Positions 27,095-36,149 of a stretch of 64,000 nt of DNA are shown one piece after another. Source of the stretch: JBBDSU01 sp040904825 (lineage in GTDB: Bacteria > Actinomycetota > Nitriliruptoria > Nitriliruptorales > Nitriliruptoraceae). Where the stretch lies: contig JBBDSU010000050.1 of NCBI GenBank assembly GCA_040904825.1, forward strand, positions 1 through 64,000. Reading direction: 5' to 3'. Under the pieces are notes generated by a model that worked only from the letters and a program-made list of their open reading frames with translations, was not told the origin of the DNA and did no database searches. Every line of letters starts with the position of its first letter. Position 1 is the stretch's first letter. The position numbers were made by a program, and so were the translations under genes.

Positions 27095-27450
27095 CCGTAC
27101 GAGACTGGGCAGTCATCTTCGCTGCCATGTTCTGGGGGGTCTTGGTCGTCGCGTTGTGCGTCCTTGTCGCCAGAGTGGCAAAGGTGCTCGATGAAAGCGT
27201 CAAGACGATCAAGACCGTCACGGATGAAACGGTGCCGATCCTGCGTGGCGTCAACGAGACTGTGGCCGGAGTGAATGTGGAACTTGCGCGTGTCGACACC
27301 ATCCTGGCGGGCGTGCAGTCCATTACGGCGACAACCGATCGCCTTGTCGGTGTGGTGCACACCACTGTGTCGAACCCGCTCATCAAGGCTGCGGCGTTCG
27401 TCACGGGTGCTATGCGAGGATCGCGCAAGTCTCAGGACGGCGACAAATGA
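27091..27450 (+). CDS. DUF948 small membrane protein
   Basis: A 119-residue protein with one N-terminal membrane helix (about residues 7-28) and a long amphipathic region. Repeated V/T/L heptads at residues 30-90 fit the DUF948 family, whose function is unknown. ATG27091 overlaps the rarA stop and its own stop overlaps the next ATG. In other actinobacteria a DUF948 gene is likewise found just upstream of alaS with a second small protein, so the position is conserved. Confidence 0.82.
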   Translation: MTVRDWAVIFAAMFWGVLVVALCVLVARVAKVLDESVKTIKTVTDETVPILRGVNETVAGVNVELARVDTILAGVQSITATTDRLVGVVHTTVSNPLIKAAAFVTGAMRGSRKSQDGDK

Positions 27451-27725
27451 GACGGCTGTTGTCGCTAGCGACCGGCATCGGCATGGGAGCTTTTGCCGGT
27501 GCTGTCGTGATGCGCAGGATCGAATCTGCACGACGCGCCGTGTCACCATCGTCGCTGACGGGCGGCGCATCCCGCCTTGCAGGCGATCTCGGCGGAAAGG
27601 CGGAAGCGTGGCGTGCGCGTGTCCGCGCGGAAGCGTTGAAAGTTGAGGCTGAGTTGCGGGCAACGTTCGACGTGCCTGATCTGAATGGCGCGGCCGACCA
27701 TGGCAGCGAGCCGACCGCTGGCTGA
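27447..27725 (+). CDS. small membrane-associated protein upstream of alaS (DUF6167-like)
   Basis: A 92-residue protein with a short hydrophobic N-terminal helix containing GIGMGAFAGAVVM, followed by a basic, Ala/Arg-rich helical region. By position (between a DUF948 gene and alaS) and composition it resembles the small DUF6167-type proteins of Streptomyces. That assignment is from memory of synteny, not alignment. ATG27447 overlaps the DUF948 stop, so the two are co-translated. Function unknown. Confidence 0.72.
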   Translation: MRRLLSLATGIGMGAFAGAVVMRRIESARRAVSPSSLTGGASRLAGDLGGKAEAWRARVRAEALKVEAELRATFDVPDLNGAADHGSEPTAG

Positions 27726-27738
27726 AATAGTTGGTTTG

Positions 27739-27768
27739 TTGACCGTTGGCCGTCTGCAGCCAGATGAT
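27739..27768 (+). promoter_or_regulatory. possible alaS promoter
   Basis: TTGACC (27739-27744) and GATGAT (27763-27768) are separated by 18 nt, about 50 nt before the alaS start. I saw no T-box specifier or antiterminator fold in the 90-nt leader. Confidence 0.4.
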
Positions 27769-27815
27769 CGGTCAGCTCGCAGCCTGTTCCCACGAAGTGA
27801 TGACGAGGACCCGAC

Positions 27816-30464
27816 GTGGACTCACTGACCATTCGCGAAACGTTTCTGCAATTTTTCGAGGCTCAAGGTCATCGGCGCTACGCGTCGGCGTCATTGATAC
27901 CCAATGACCCGTCCTTGCTCCTGACGATCGCAGGGATGGTTCCATTCAAGCCATATTTCACCGGAGATGCCACCCCTCCGGCCTCTCGGATCGTCAGCTC
28001 TCAGAAGTGTGTGCGAACCAACGACATTGAGAATGTAGGACGAACCACACGCCATCTGTCGTTTTTCGAGATGCTGGGCAATTTCTCGTTCGGCGACTAT
28101 TTCAAGCGTGAGGCAATCCGCTGGGCGTGGCAGTTGTCGACCGAAGGCTTTGGACTCGACCCTTCACGGATATGGGTGAGCATCCACGAGTCCGATGACG
28201 AAGCTGAAGAATTCTGGCGCACGGAAACTGACATGCCAAACGAGCGCATCGTGCGTATGGGCGCGGACAATTTTTGGGATACAGGGGGGGCAGGACCGTG
28301 CGGGCCGTGCACCGAGCTGCACTACGACCGCGGCGAGGCTTGGGGTGAAGCAGGCGGGCCAGCGGTCAATGGCGAGCGGTACCTGGAGTTCTACAACCTG
28401 GTGTTCATGCAGTTCCTTCGCGATCAAGAAGGGGCCATTCTTGGTGATCTCCCGCAGCAAAACGTGGATACAGGCCTGGGTCTTGAGCGGCTTGCGGTTC
28501 TCTTGCAAGGCGTCGACGATGTCTTCGCGACCGACCTTTTCGCCCCGTTGCTGACGCGCGCGACGGAATTGACCGGGGTCGAGTATGGAGTCGATGATGC
28601 CAGTGATGTGAGTTTGCGCGTGATTGCTGATCATTCGCGTGCGTCCGCCTTCTTGATTGGCGATGGTGTGCTGCCGGCCAAGGAAGGTCGCGGCTATGTG
28701 CTGCGCCGACTCTTGCGGCGTGCAGTGCGTCATGGCCAGTTGCTTGGTGCCGATGTCGGAGGTGGCGCATCACTCGTGCTGCCGATGGTGGAGGCGGTCA
28801 TTGACCAGTTCGCTACGGCGTACCCCGATTTGGCGAGTCAGCGCGAACTTGTCACGCGAGTAACGGCCGCAGAAGAGAAAGATTTCGGGACGCGAATCCG
28901 CAGTGGTTTGGAACGCGTCGACAGTGTGATCGCCGGTCTGGAGGAGAGTGGTAGCGGTACTTGGTTCCCCGCTGACGCCGCGTTTGAACTCCACGACACC
29001 TACGGGTTCCCCGTCGATCTCACCGCAGAGATCGCGTTGGAAGCGGGCCTGATGTTCAACAGAGATGAGTTCGATGCGCTGATGTCGCGGCAGCGGGAGC
29101 GTGCGCGTGCTGGCGCGAGACGCAAGGGTGGAGCGGTGTCGGACGACACGTACCGTCAGGCTGCTGCGGCCGTTGGTCGCACGGAATTCATCGGATACGA
29201 CCAGCTTGCCGCTGAGGCGACACTCGGAGCAATCGTTGCGCCCGGCGGCCTGCGCCCGGGAGCCGATGAAGGTGATGAGATCGAGCTCGTGTTGTCGCGC
29301 ACGCCGTTCTATCCGGAAGGTGGAGGACAGATCGGCGATGCAGGCACCATGGAAACGGCGACGGGTCGGATTGACATCATCGACACGCAAGAGGTGATCT
29401 CGGGTCTCGTCGTTCACCGAGCGCGAGTGGTCGCGGGTGAGATTGAAGCTGGACAGGCCTTAGAGGCCCGCGTCGACGAAGATCGCCGGGTCGCAACAGC
29501 GCGGAGCCACTCGGCAACCCATGTGCTGAATGCCACCATTCGACAGCATCTTGGCGAGCATGCTCAGCAGGCAGGTTCACTCGTGCAGCCTGGACGCTTG
29601 CGGTATGACTTTCCCCACTTCGAACCAGTCTCCCGAGATCGCCTCGAAGAGCTCGAAGCGACCATGAATGCGCGGGTCCTTGCTAATCCGCACGTCACCA
29701 CGGAAGTGATGTCGCTCGATGCCGCTAAGCAGTCGGGTGCGGTCGCCAACTTCGGCGACAAGTACGGCGATGTTGTCAGGGTGGTGTCCATCGGATCTTT
29801 TTCGAGAGAATTGTGTGGCGGCACGCACGTACCGTCAGGGGCGACGATCGGATCGATCGTGATCGTCAAAGAGGAATCGATCGGGTCGAACACTCGCAGG
29901 ATCGAAGCGCTGACTGGCTCTGACTCGTGGAGGCATCTGGCGAGCCAGCGCTTGGTTGCCGACGAGGTCGCCAGGCTTGTTGATGCGCCGACCGAATTGG
30001 CAGCTGAACGGGTCGCCGGACTGATGGACAGGCTCCGGCGTGCGGAAAAGGAACTGGCCAAAGTGCGTGGTGCTCAACTTTCACAGCAGGCGCGGGTGTT
30101 GGCCGAAGGAGTCGAACGCGCCGACGGGTTGGCGATCCTCATTGCCCGACTTGAGGATGTCACGATGGACGAGTTGCGACAGGTAGCACTCGAAGCCCGT
30201 GACGTCATCGGTCAGAAGGGTGCGGTCATCGTTGGTGCCACCGGAGCCGATGACAAGGCCCAGTTGATGTGTGCGATTACCAAGGATCTGGCTGACGCGG
30301 GTGTCGAGGCACGAGCCATCTTGCAGCCGTTGGCTTCCATGGTCGGTGGGGGAGCTGGTGGACGTGGCGATCTTGCCCAGGCAGGAGGCAAGGACGGAAA
30401 TGCGCTGCCCGGGGCCCTGGATGCTGGATACGACACTGTGCGTCGCGCAGTCGAGGACCGATGA
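27816..30464 (+). CDS. alaS: alanine-tRNA ligase
   Basis: AlaRS, 882 residues, the normal bacterial length. The class II core starts with IRETFLQFFE and has SFFEMLGNFSFGDYF. The editing domain carries the zinc motif HSATHVLN and CGGTH further on, and a C-terminal C-Ala domain ends near GGGAGGRGDLAQAGG. It charges tRNA-Ala and hydrolyses mischarged Ser or Gly. GTG27816 has GAGGA upstream at 27804-27808. The stop overlaps ruvX (ATGA). Confidence 0.96.
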   Translation: MDSLTIRETFLQFFEAQGHRRYASASLIPNDPSLLLTIAGMVPFKPYFTGDATPPASRIVSSQKCVRTNDIENVGRTTRHLSFFEMLGNFSFGDYFKREAIRWAWQLSTEGFGLDPSRIWVSIHESDDEAEEFWRTETDMPNERIVRMGADNFWDTGGAGPCGPCTELHYDRGEAWGEAGGPAVNGERYLEFYNLVFMQFLRDQEGAILGDLPQQNVDTGLGLERLAVLLQGVDDVFATDLFAPLLTRATELTGVEYGVDDASDVSLRVIADHSRASAFLIGDGVLPAKEGRGYVLRRLLRRAVRHGQLLGADVGGGASLVLPMVEAVIDQFATAYPDLASQRELVTRVTAAEEKDFGTRIRSGLERVDSVIAGLEESGSGTWFPADAAFELHDTYGFPVDLTAEIALEAGLMFNRDEFDALMSRQRERARAGARRKGGAVSDDTYRQAAAAVGRTEFIGYDQLAAEATLGAIVAPGGLRPGADEGDEIELVLSRTPFYPEGGGQIGDAGTMETATGRIDIIDTQEVISGLVVHRARVVAGEIEAGQALEARVDEDRRVATARSHSATHVLNATIRQHLGEHAQQAGSLVQPGRLRYDFPHFEPVSRDRLEELEATMNARVLANPHVTTEVMSLDAAKQSGAVANFGDKYGDVVRVVSIGSFSRELCGGTHVPSGATIGSIVIVKEESIGSNTRRIEALTGSDSWRHLASQRLVADEVARLVDAPTELAAERVAGLMDRLRRAEKELAKVRGAQLSQQARVLAEGVERADGLAILIARLEDVTMDELRQVALEARDVIGQKGAVIVGATGADDKAQLMCAITKDLADAGVEARAILQPLASMVGGGAGGRGDLAQAGGKDGNALPGALDAGYDTVRRAVEDR

Positions 30465-31009
30465 GCATGCAGCAGCCGGAAGATCTGCCACTGTCGGGGC
30501 GTATCGTTGCCTTCGACCTTGGCGAGGTGCGGGTCGGGGTGGCCCTGTCGGATCCTGGACAAGTCATCGCCTCGCCGTTTGAAACGCTGACCGTTCCCCG
30601 GGGGGATGACAACGCGCTTGTGGGTGCGCTGGAGCGCGCCATCGGACGGCACGATGCTGCTGGAGTGGTCATAGGGCTCCCTCGTCGCCCTGACGGGCGC
30701 GACGGCGCCGCAGCCCAACGTGCACGAACCGTTGCGGCAGCTGTAGCCGATCGCACCGACGTCGCGGTGGTCTTGTGGGACGAGCGTTACACGACGGTTG
30801 AAGCCGAACGCAGTCTGATCGAAGCTGACCTGTCAAGAACTCGACGTCGCCAGGTGATTGACCAAGTTGCGGCAAGTGTGATTCTTCAGTCCGTCCTTGA
30901 TGCCCAACGCAGGCGCCGCACGGCCGATGGCTCGCCGGCGACCGACAATGGTGACGTCAATAACAGCGCAGCCGCCACCGACGCCACTGAACAGGAGCAG
31001 CCGACGTGA
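30461..31009 (+). CDS. ruvX: Holliday junction resolvase-like protein RuvX (YqgF)
   Basis: A YqgF/RuvX family RNase H-fold nuclease. The 182-residue protein shows AFDLGEVRVGVA with the first catalytic Asp, the GLPRRPDG loop, LWDERYTT with the Glu, and DQVAASVILQ with the last acidic residue. In other bacteria it takes part in 16S rRNA 5' processing, and a junction-resolving activity has been described in Mycobacterium. The polar, Asn/Ala/Asp-rich tail of 35 residues is not conserved in the family. It overlaps alaS and mltG. Confidence 0.9.
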   Translation: MSMQQPEDLPLSGRIVAFDLGEVRVGVALSDPGQVIASPFETLTVPRGDDNALVGALERAIGRHDAAGVVIGLPRRPDGRDGAAAQRARTVAAAVADRTDVAVVLWDERYTTVEAERSLIEADLSRTRRRQVIDQVAASVILQSVLDAQRRRRTADGSPATDNGDVNNSAAATDATEQEQPT

Positions 31010-32103
31010 CACTCAGCCGTGGCTCTCGATGGTTTCTTGTTTCTCTGGTCGTCATGGTGGCTCTCGGCTGGGGGGCGTTCCGCTGGGTGGATGCGAAGAT
31101 CTTCGGGGAAGTGGGCGTCGAACCTGGCCTGCCCGTGACCTATGTCGTCCAAGAAGGACAGACAGTCAGGTCGGTCGGTGACGATCTTGTCGAGCTTGGC
31201 GTGGTCGCCAATTCTGTGCGTTTCCGGCTGGCGGCAGAAGAGATCAACCTCGCATCTCGAATGTTGCCAGGTAGCTACGACCTGTTGACGGGGATGACCA
31301 ATGAAGAAGTATTCGAAATTCTGCTCGAAGGTCCACCGCCAGCGCCGACGGTGTGGTTCACCGTCCAAGAAGGCCTGACGGTCGAACTGACGCTCGCGAG
31401 ACTTGCAGCGCAGTTTCCCGCGTGGTCTGAAGATGACTTCCGTGAGGTGCTGGACGCGCGCAGGGATGCCGGGGAAAACGCCGATGGGTTGCTCAGATTG
31501 CCTGCATGGCTCCTCGAACCGGGCGATATGGACGCGGACTTTGAAGCGTTCGAAGGTGTGCTCTTTCCCGAGACGTACGAGGTACTGGAAGATGCGTCCC
31601 CGTCGGACATTCTTCAGCGGATGGTCAACCAACTGGACCGGACCATTGAGGCGATTCCTGGGGTCTTAATGGAGCGGATGGAAGAGCAGGGTCTGACGCG
31701 CTACGACATGATGGTCATCGCTAGCTTGATCGAGCGCGAAACCAGGGTCGACGCAGAGCGCCCGATCGTCGCCGGAGTGATCAATAATCGGTTGGAGGAA
31801 GGCATGCGCCTGCAAATCGATGCGACCGTGCTCTACGCCCGCGGAGAACACACTGACCGTGTCTTGTTCGAAGACACCGAAATAGACAGCCCCTACAACA
31901 CTTACCGGATTGACGGTCTGCCGCCGACGCCGATTTCGGGATTCGGTGCCGCGTCACTCCGGTCGGCATTTGATCCGGCAGATGTGACGTTCCGCTACTA
32001 CGTCCTTGATCCGGCCTGTGATGGCTCGCACCTGTTTGCCGACACGCTCGACCAGCACAATGCCAATGTTGCTGCCTTCCGTGACGCCGGCGGGTGCAGA
32101 TGA
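31006..32103 (+). CDS. mltG: endolytic transglycosylase MltG
   Basis: A membrane-anchored lytic transglycosylase, 365 residues, that cuts nascent peptidoglycan strands. There is a short cytoplasmic start, one TM helix (about residues 8-27), a LysM-like region (YVVQEGQTVRSVGDDL), then the YceG catalytic domain. That domain has the catalytic Glu in ASLIERE, GVINNRL, and SPYNTYRIDGLPPTPI. GTG31006 follows AGGAG and overlaps ruvX by 4 nt. The mltG-aroE order matches Mycobacterium. Confidence 0.93.
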   Translation: MTLSRGSRWFLVSLVVMVALGWGAFRWVDAKIFGEVGVEPGLPVTYVVQEGQTVRSVGDDLVELGVVANSVRFRLAAEEINLASRMLPGSYDLLTGMTNEEVFEILLEGPPPAPTVWFTVQEGLTVELTLARLAAQFPAWSEDDFREVLDARRDAGENADGLLRLPAWLLEPGDMDADFEAFEGVLFPETYEVLEDASPSDILQRMVNQLDRTIEAIPGVLMERMEEQGLTRYDMMVIASLIERETRVDAERPIVAGVINNRLEEGMRLQIDATVLYARGEHTDRVLFEDTEIDSPYNTYRIDGLPPTPISGFGAASLRSAFDPADVTFRYYVLDPACDGSHLFADTLDQHNANVAAFRDAGGCR

Positions 32104-33032
32104 CCGACGAGCACCCGGAAGAAGCCGGATCTGGTGGGTGGCCAGCAGCATCTACGCGACTGGTCGCCCTGCTTGGCTGGCCCGGCAGGTACTCGCGATC
32201 ACCACAGATCCATAACGCAGCGTTTCGGCATGTCCGGCTGGATCTGGTCTACGTCGCCCTGCCCTGCAAACCCGATGATCTGAGTGCTGTGGTCGCCACG
32301 CTTCGTGCTGTTGACGCCGCCGGGGCGAACGTCACCGTGCCATATAAGCAAGACGTCATTGCATTGACCGATCGGTTGACTGATGAAGCGCGCACCGTCG
32401 GTGCGGTCAACACTCTGGTGTTTGCCAAAGACGGCATCGTCGGTGATAACACTGATGCCGATGGGCTTGCTGACGATTGGCGCGAAAGGATCTCAGCGGA
32501 TGTCATGGCGTGTGGAGTCACCGTGCTCGGCACAGGTGGGGGCGCTCGCGCGGCTGTGCTTGCCGCCGGTCGCATGGGTGCCGATGTGACGGTCGTTGGA
32601 CGGCGCCAAGAGGCCGCTGAGGCGGTGGCGCACGATCTGGCCCCCCACGTGAACAGCCGAGTGGAAGGGTGTGCTCTTGATGCTGCCATCGTGCCAACAC
32701 GGATCGCCGACAGCGGATTGGTGGTCAACGCCACGCCGCTCGGGATGAAGGGCGAGCAGCTGCCTTCTAGGTTTATGGCGTTGCAACCACACCAGGTTGC
32801 GTACGACCTCGTGTATGAGCCAGAAGCGACACCGTTCATGTTGGCGGCAGTTGAAGCAGGCGCATGCGCGTATGGCGGACTCGGCATGTTGGTGAGGCAA
32901 GCGGCGCGGGCTTTCACCGCATGGTCTGGGCAATCGGCCCCCGTGGAGATCATGGAGCGAGCCGCGCTCGGATTGCCAGCAAACCCAAGTGAAGGTGATG
33001 CAGGCCCGGACGCAGGGCGTGGGCGCTGGTGA
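32100..33032 (+). CDS. aroE: shikimate dehydrogenase
   Basis: AroE reduces 3-dehydroshikimate to shikimate with NADPH. The 310-residue protein has SRSPQIHNAAF for substrate binding, NVTVPYKQDV with the catalytic Lys, GAVNTLV, NTDADG with the paired Asp, and the NADP loop GTGGGARAA. ATG32100 overlaps the mltG stop (ATGA). GTG32094 two codons earlier is also possible. It is separated from aroC-aroK-aroB by the prepilin peptidase and an HTH gene. The C-terminal 25 residues are an extra polar tail. Confidence 0.93.
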   Translation: MTDEHPEEAGSGGWPAASTRLVALLGWPGRYSRSPQIHNAAFRHVRLDLVYVALPCKPDDLSAVVATLRAVDAAGANVTVPYKQDVIALTDRLTDEARTVGAVNTLVFAKDGIVGDNTDADGLADDWRERISADVMACGVTVLGTGGGARAAVLAAGRMGADVTVVGRRQEAAEAVAHDLAPHVNSRVEGCALDAAIVPTRIADSGLVVNATPLGMKGEQLPSRFMALQPHQVAYDLVYEPEATPFMLAAVEAGACAYGGLGMLVRQAARAFTAWSGQSAPVEIMERAALGLPANPSEGDAGPDAGRGRW

Positions 33033-33847
33033 ACCTGACGGTGATCGTGGTCCTGATGAGCGCGCTGCTAGGGGCGTTGTTCGGCTCCTTTGCCACGGTG
33101 GCAGTGAGCCGATGGCCACGCGGGTCAACGGTGACCGACCCGTCGCGTTCACGTTGTCTCCATTGCGCTGTCGAACTCGGATGGCGTGACAATGTTCCGA
33201 TCGTTTCGTGGCTTCTGTTACGAGGCCGTTGCCGGGCGTGCGGTGCTCGATATGGGGCGCGCTACCTCTTCATCGAGGTTGCCATGGTGGTGCTGTTTGC
33301 GACCGTGGGAGCGGTGCATGCGGAGTCCTGGTTGCTACCTGCGCTGTTGGTTGCGACCTGGGCATTCGTCGTGGCGGCAGCGATCGATCTTGAGTTCTCG
33401 ATCATTCCTAATCGACTGACGTTGACGGCGCCGTTGGTCATCATTCCACTCGTCGCGATCGCTGCAGCCGTTGACAGCAATCCCTGGATGTTCGCTCGTT
33501 CGTTGCTGGCGGGTATCGCCATCCCCGTCGTGATGCTGACCTTGTCGGAGGTCTTCCGCCTCATACGAGGACAGGCAGGGATCGGCATGGGCGATATCAA
33601 GCTCGCTGTCTCGATTGGTCTCGCCGTGGGCGCACTTGGCGGCTGGCATGTGGTTGTGTTCGCGTACGCGGCCGTGCTCTCGGCCGTGATCGTTGCCCTG
33701 GGCCTTATGGCGGTTGGCAGGGCGCGCATGGCGTCACGGATTCCGTTCGGCCCGTATCTCGCCTTTGGTGCAATGGTGGCCATCATCTTCGCAGATGGCC
33801 TGCGACACAAGCTCGGGCAATGGTGGTATCTCGCGCGCTTAAGCTGA
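33029..33847 (+). CDS. A24 family prepilin peptidase
   Basis: An integral membrane aspartyl protease of 272 residues that cleaves and often N-methylates type IV prepilins. Seen: an N-terminal cytoplasmic loop with two Cys pairs (CLHC and CRAC), the first catalytic Asp region AAIDLEFSIIPN, the second GMGDIKLA (GxGD), and about eight hydrophobic segments. The complete Cys-pair domain is the full PilD/TadV-long form that usually includes methylase activity. No pilin genes lie in this window. GTG33029 overlaps aroE by 4 nt. Confidence 0.9.
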   Translation: MNLTVIVVLMSALLGALFGSFATVAVSRWPRGSTVTDPSRSRCLHCAVELGWRDNVPIVSWLLLRGRCRACGARYGARYLFIEVAMVVLFATVGAVHAESWLLPALLVATWAFVVAAAIDLEFSIIPNRLTLTAPLVIIPLVAIAAAVDSNPWMFARSLLAGIAIPVVMLTLSEVFRLIRGQAGIGMGDIKLAVSIGLAVGALGGWHVVVFAYAAVLSAVIVALGLMAVGRARMASRIPFGPYLAFGAMVAIIFADGLRHKLGQWWYLARLS

Positions 33848-33853
33848 TTCCGC

Positions 33854-33883
33854 TTGACGTGACGATGTGCTACGTGTTACTCA
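33854..33883 (+). promoter_or_regulatory. probable promoter of the HTH gene
   Basis: TTGACG (33854-33859) and TACTCA (33878-33883), 18 nt apart, lie directly after the prepilin peptidase stop. An inverted repeat GCGTCA-AC-TGACGC at 33908-33921 follows and could be an operator. Confidence 0.4.
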
Positions 33884-33996
33884 TGTCACCAAGAGTGCGT
33901 GAAGATGGCGTCAACTGACGCGCCCTCAGGCCGTGACGATCCAACAATCGGCACTGAGGGGACTCAGACAGCGCACCGGGGCGAAGCGGCGACATC

Positions 33997-34191
33997 GTGC
34001 AAACCACAGAACTCAAGACCGTCTCCGAAGTCGCGGCACTGCTGCGTGTCTCGAATATGACGGTGTATCGCCTGATCCGATCGGGAGAACTGCCGGCGCT
34101 GCGAGTCGGCAAGAGTTATCGCATTCGTGCGTCCGATCTTGAGGCATATCTGTCCGCCGGAAGTGTGGCTGGCGAGGAAGCCCACGGCTGA
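33997..34191 (+). CDS. small excisionase-type helix-turn-helix DNA-binding protein
   Basis: A 64-residue protein that is almost entirely one winged-helix domain of the MerR/excisionase (HTH_17) class. It has TVSEVAALLRVSNMTVYRLIRSGELPALRVG split as helix-turn-helix (residues 7-26) and wing (27-40), then DLEAYL. BldC-like regulators and phage excisionases share this fold. No integrase is nearby, so a chromosomal regulator is more likely. GTG33997 has a poor ribosome site. It stands alone between a probable promoter and a hairpin that overlaps its stop codon, upstream of aroC. Confidence 0.82.
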   Translation: MQTTELKTVSEVAALLRVSNMTVYRLIRSGELPALRVGKSYRIRASDLEAYLSAGSVAGEEAHG

Positions 34192-34211
34192 GGCGATTCC
34201 GGGCCTCAGCC
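34186..34211 (+). terminator. hairpin overlapping the HTH stop codon
   Basis: GGCTGAGGC (34186-34194) pairs perfectly with GCCTCAGCC (34203-34211) around an 8-nt loop. The TGA stop (34189-34191) lies in the left arm, so translating ribosomes would cover part of the stem. No T-run follows. Confidence 0.65.
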
Positions 34212-34356
34212 ATATCTTCCGGTTGGTTCACTGAGCAGGCTGACACCTCGACGGGTCGGCCGGGTGTGCGCCGGCGTTACGCTAGGCGGCCCAGTCTTTA
34301 CGATCGGTGTGCTGCATCACGGTGGCGCGCGATCCTTGCGTGAGAGGTCAACGACG

Positions 34357-35544
34357 GTGCCAAGATTGCGTTTCTTGACCGCTGGCGAGTCGCATGGGCC
34401 CGCGCTTGTGGCGACCCTCGAGGGCCTTCCCGCTGGTGTGAGCGTCTCCCGTGACGTGTTGTCCCAAGAGTTGGCCCGTCGACGCCTTGGGCACGGCCGG
34501 TCGCCCCGTATGGCGTTCGAAGAGGACCGTCTTGACATCCTTGCTGGGGTCCGGCACGGGCACACGCTCGGGTCCCCGTTGAGTGTGGTGATTCACAACA
34601 CCGAGTGGCCCAAGTGGGTTGAGGCAATGGATCCGGATCCTCGCGATGATTTGGAGCAGGTACGGGCTACCGGTCGTGGTGGGCGGCTGACACGGCCGCG
34701 GCCGGGCCATGCCGACCTTGTTGGCGCGATGAAGTACGACTACGACGATGTCCGCGATGCGCTTGAGCGGGCGTCGGCGCGTGAGACGGCAGCACGTGTC
34801 GTGATCGGGACTGTCGCCAAGCAGATGTTGGCAGAGCTGGGCGTGTCGGTCATCTCGCACGTCGTCAACATCGGGGGTGTGAGCGTCGCGCCGGACGCGC
34901 CGTGGCCGACGGTGGCTGATGCCGAAGCGATTGACAAGTCGCCTGTGCGTTGTTTCGACAGCCAGGCAACCGACGCCATGCTGGCACGCATCGATGAGGC
35001 CTATGCCAATAACGACACGCTGGGTGGCGTTATTGAGATTCTGGCGTACGGATTGCCTCCTGGTCTCGGCAGCCACGTTCACTGGGACAGGAAACTCGAC
35101 ACGCGGCTGGCAGCGGCGTGCATGTCAGTGCAGGCGATGAAGGGCGTCGAGATCGGTGACGGCTTTGCCCTGGCTGATACGCCTGGTTCGTTGGCTCACG
35201 ATGAGATCGGGCATGAATCGGGAAGCTATGTGCGCTACAGCCAGCGTTCGGGTGGCCTTGAGGCGGGAATGACGACAGGCCAGCCGCTGCGCGTGCGCGT
35301 GGCGATGAAGCCTCTCTCAAGTCTGACACGCCCGCTGCGTACCGTCGATATGGATACGCACGAACCAGCAGAAGCAATTACTCAGCGATCAGATACGTGC
35401 GCAGTCCCGCGCGCCGGCGTCGTGCTTGAAAGCGTGGTCGCCTTTGAACTGGCTGATGCGTTTCTTGAGAAGACTGGCGGGGACACGATGTCGGAAGTGC
35501 AGGCCAACCTTGCCGCCTATCTGGATCGCGTTGCCCAGCGATGA
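34357..35544 (+). CDS. aroC: chorismate synthase
   Basis: AroC makes chorismate from EPSP using reduced FMN. The 395-residue protein starts MPRLRFLTAGESHGPAL, the family signature, with RRLGHGRSPRM, GRGGRLTRPRPGHADL, SARETAARV and the C-terminal RSDTCAVPRAGVV. GTG34357 has GAGAGG at 34342-34347 with good spacing. The open frame back to 34264 is not conserved. The stop overlaps aroK (ATGA). The upstream 165-nt spacer includes the HTH terminator and presumably a promoter that I cannot place firmly. Confidence 0.95.
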   Translation: MPRLRFLTAGESHGPALVATLEGLPAGVSVSRDVLSQELARRRLGHGRSPRMAFEEDRLDILAGVRHGHTLGSPLSVVIHNTEWPKWVEAMDPDPRDDLEQVRATGRGGRLTRPRPGHADLVGAMKYDYDDVRDALERASARETAARVVIGTVAKQMLAELGVSVISHVVNIGGVSVAPDAPWPTVADAEAIDKSPVRCFDSQATDAMLARIDEAYANNDTLGGVIEILAYGLPPGLGSHVHWDRKLDTRLAAACMSVQAMKGVEIGDGFALADTPGSLAHDEIGHESGSYVRYSQRSGGLEAGMTTGQPLRVRVAMKPLSSLTRPLRTVDMDTHEPAEAITQRSDTCAVPRAGVVLESVVAFELADAFLEKTGGDTMSEVQANLAAYLDRVAQR

Positions 35545-36149
35545 TGAGCCGCAACATATGCCTGGCTGGAATGATGGGCAGTGGAAAAACGACCATCGCA
35601 GCGTTGTTAGCGGACAAGCTGGGCCGGCGCTCGGTAGACACCGACGAAGAGATTGTGACGTGGACCGGGCACAATGTCCCTGATCTGTTCGGTATGCATG
35701 GTGAAGCCGGATTTCGCGATCTTGAGCACCAAGTCATTAGTGAGTTGGCGAAATATCACGATCTCGTGATTGCTTTAGGGGGTGGCGCGGTCCTGCGTGT
35801 TGACAACCTCGACGCGCTGCGATTGACGTCAGTGGTGGTGCTGCTGGACGTGCCGCTTGAGGTGCTGGTCGAGCGTCTTGCAGGAGAGACCAGCAGCCGG
35901 CCGCTGCTTGCACCACGACCATCAGCAGGCAGGGCATCGGCCGATGTGGTTGATGATGGTGCTGACGCGACGTGGTCCCAACGACTTGCCATCACGTACG
36001 GCGAGCGTGCTGAGCGTTATCGTCATGCTGCCGACAATGTCATCGATGGCGCAGGTGAACCGCATGAAGTGGTCGACACCATCGTGGCCTGGGCTGTGGA
36101 GCAAGGCGACATCCTCACCCCGTCGGAACACGAACAGGTGATGACATGA
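35541..36149 (+). CDS. aroK: shikimate kinase
   Basis: AroK phosphorylates shikimate with ATP. The 202-residue protein has the P-loop GMMGSGKTT, DTDEEI (substrate Asp), FRDLEHQVI, the GGG loop (ALGGGAV), and the LID Arg in SSRPLL. After SRPLL there is an extra polar stretch of about 18 residues (35907-35965) before the helix that carries RLAITYGERAERY. This makes the protein about 30 residues longer than most shikimate kinases. It overlaps both aroC and aroB by 4 nt. Confidence 0.92.
   Translation: MMSRNICLAGMMGSGKTTIAALLADKLGRRSVDTDEEIVTWTGHNVPDLFGMHGEAGFRDLEHQVISELAKYHDLVIALGGGAVLRVDNLDALRLTSVVVLLDVPLEVLVERLAGETSSRPLLAPRPSAGRASADVVDDGADATWSQRLAITYGERAERYRHAADNVIDGAGEPHEVVDTIVAWAVEQGDILTPSEHEQVMT

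Noticed and set aside
27726..27815. T-box riboswitch before alaS
   Set aside because: No T-box sequence or antiterminator pairing seen, and the leader is too short.
33997..34191. Phage excisionase marking a mobile element
   Set aside because: No integrase, attachment repeat or phage gene nearby, and the flanks are core genes in conserved order.
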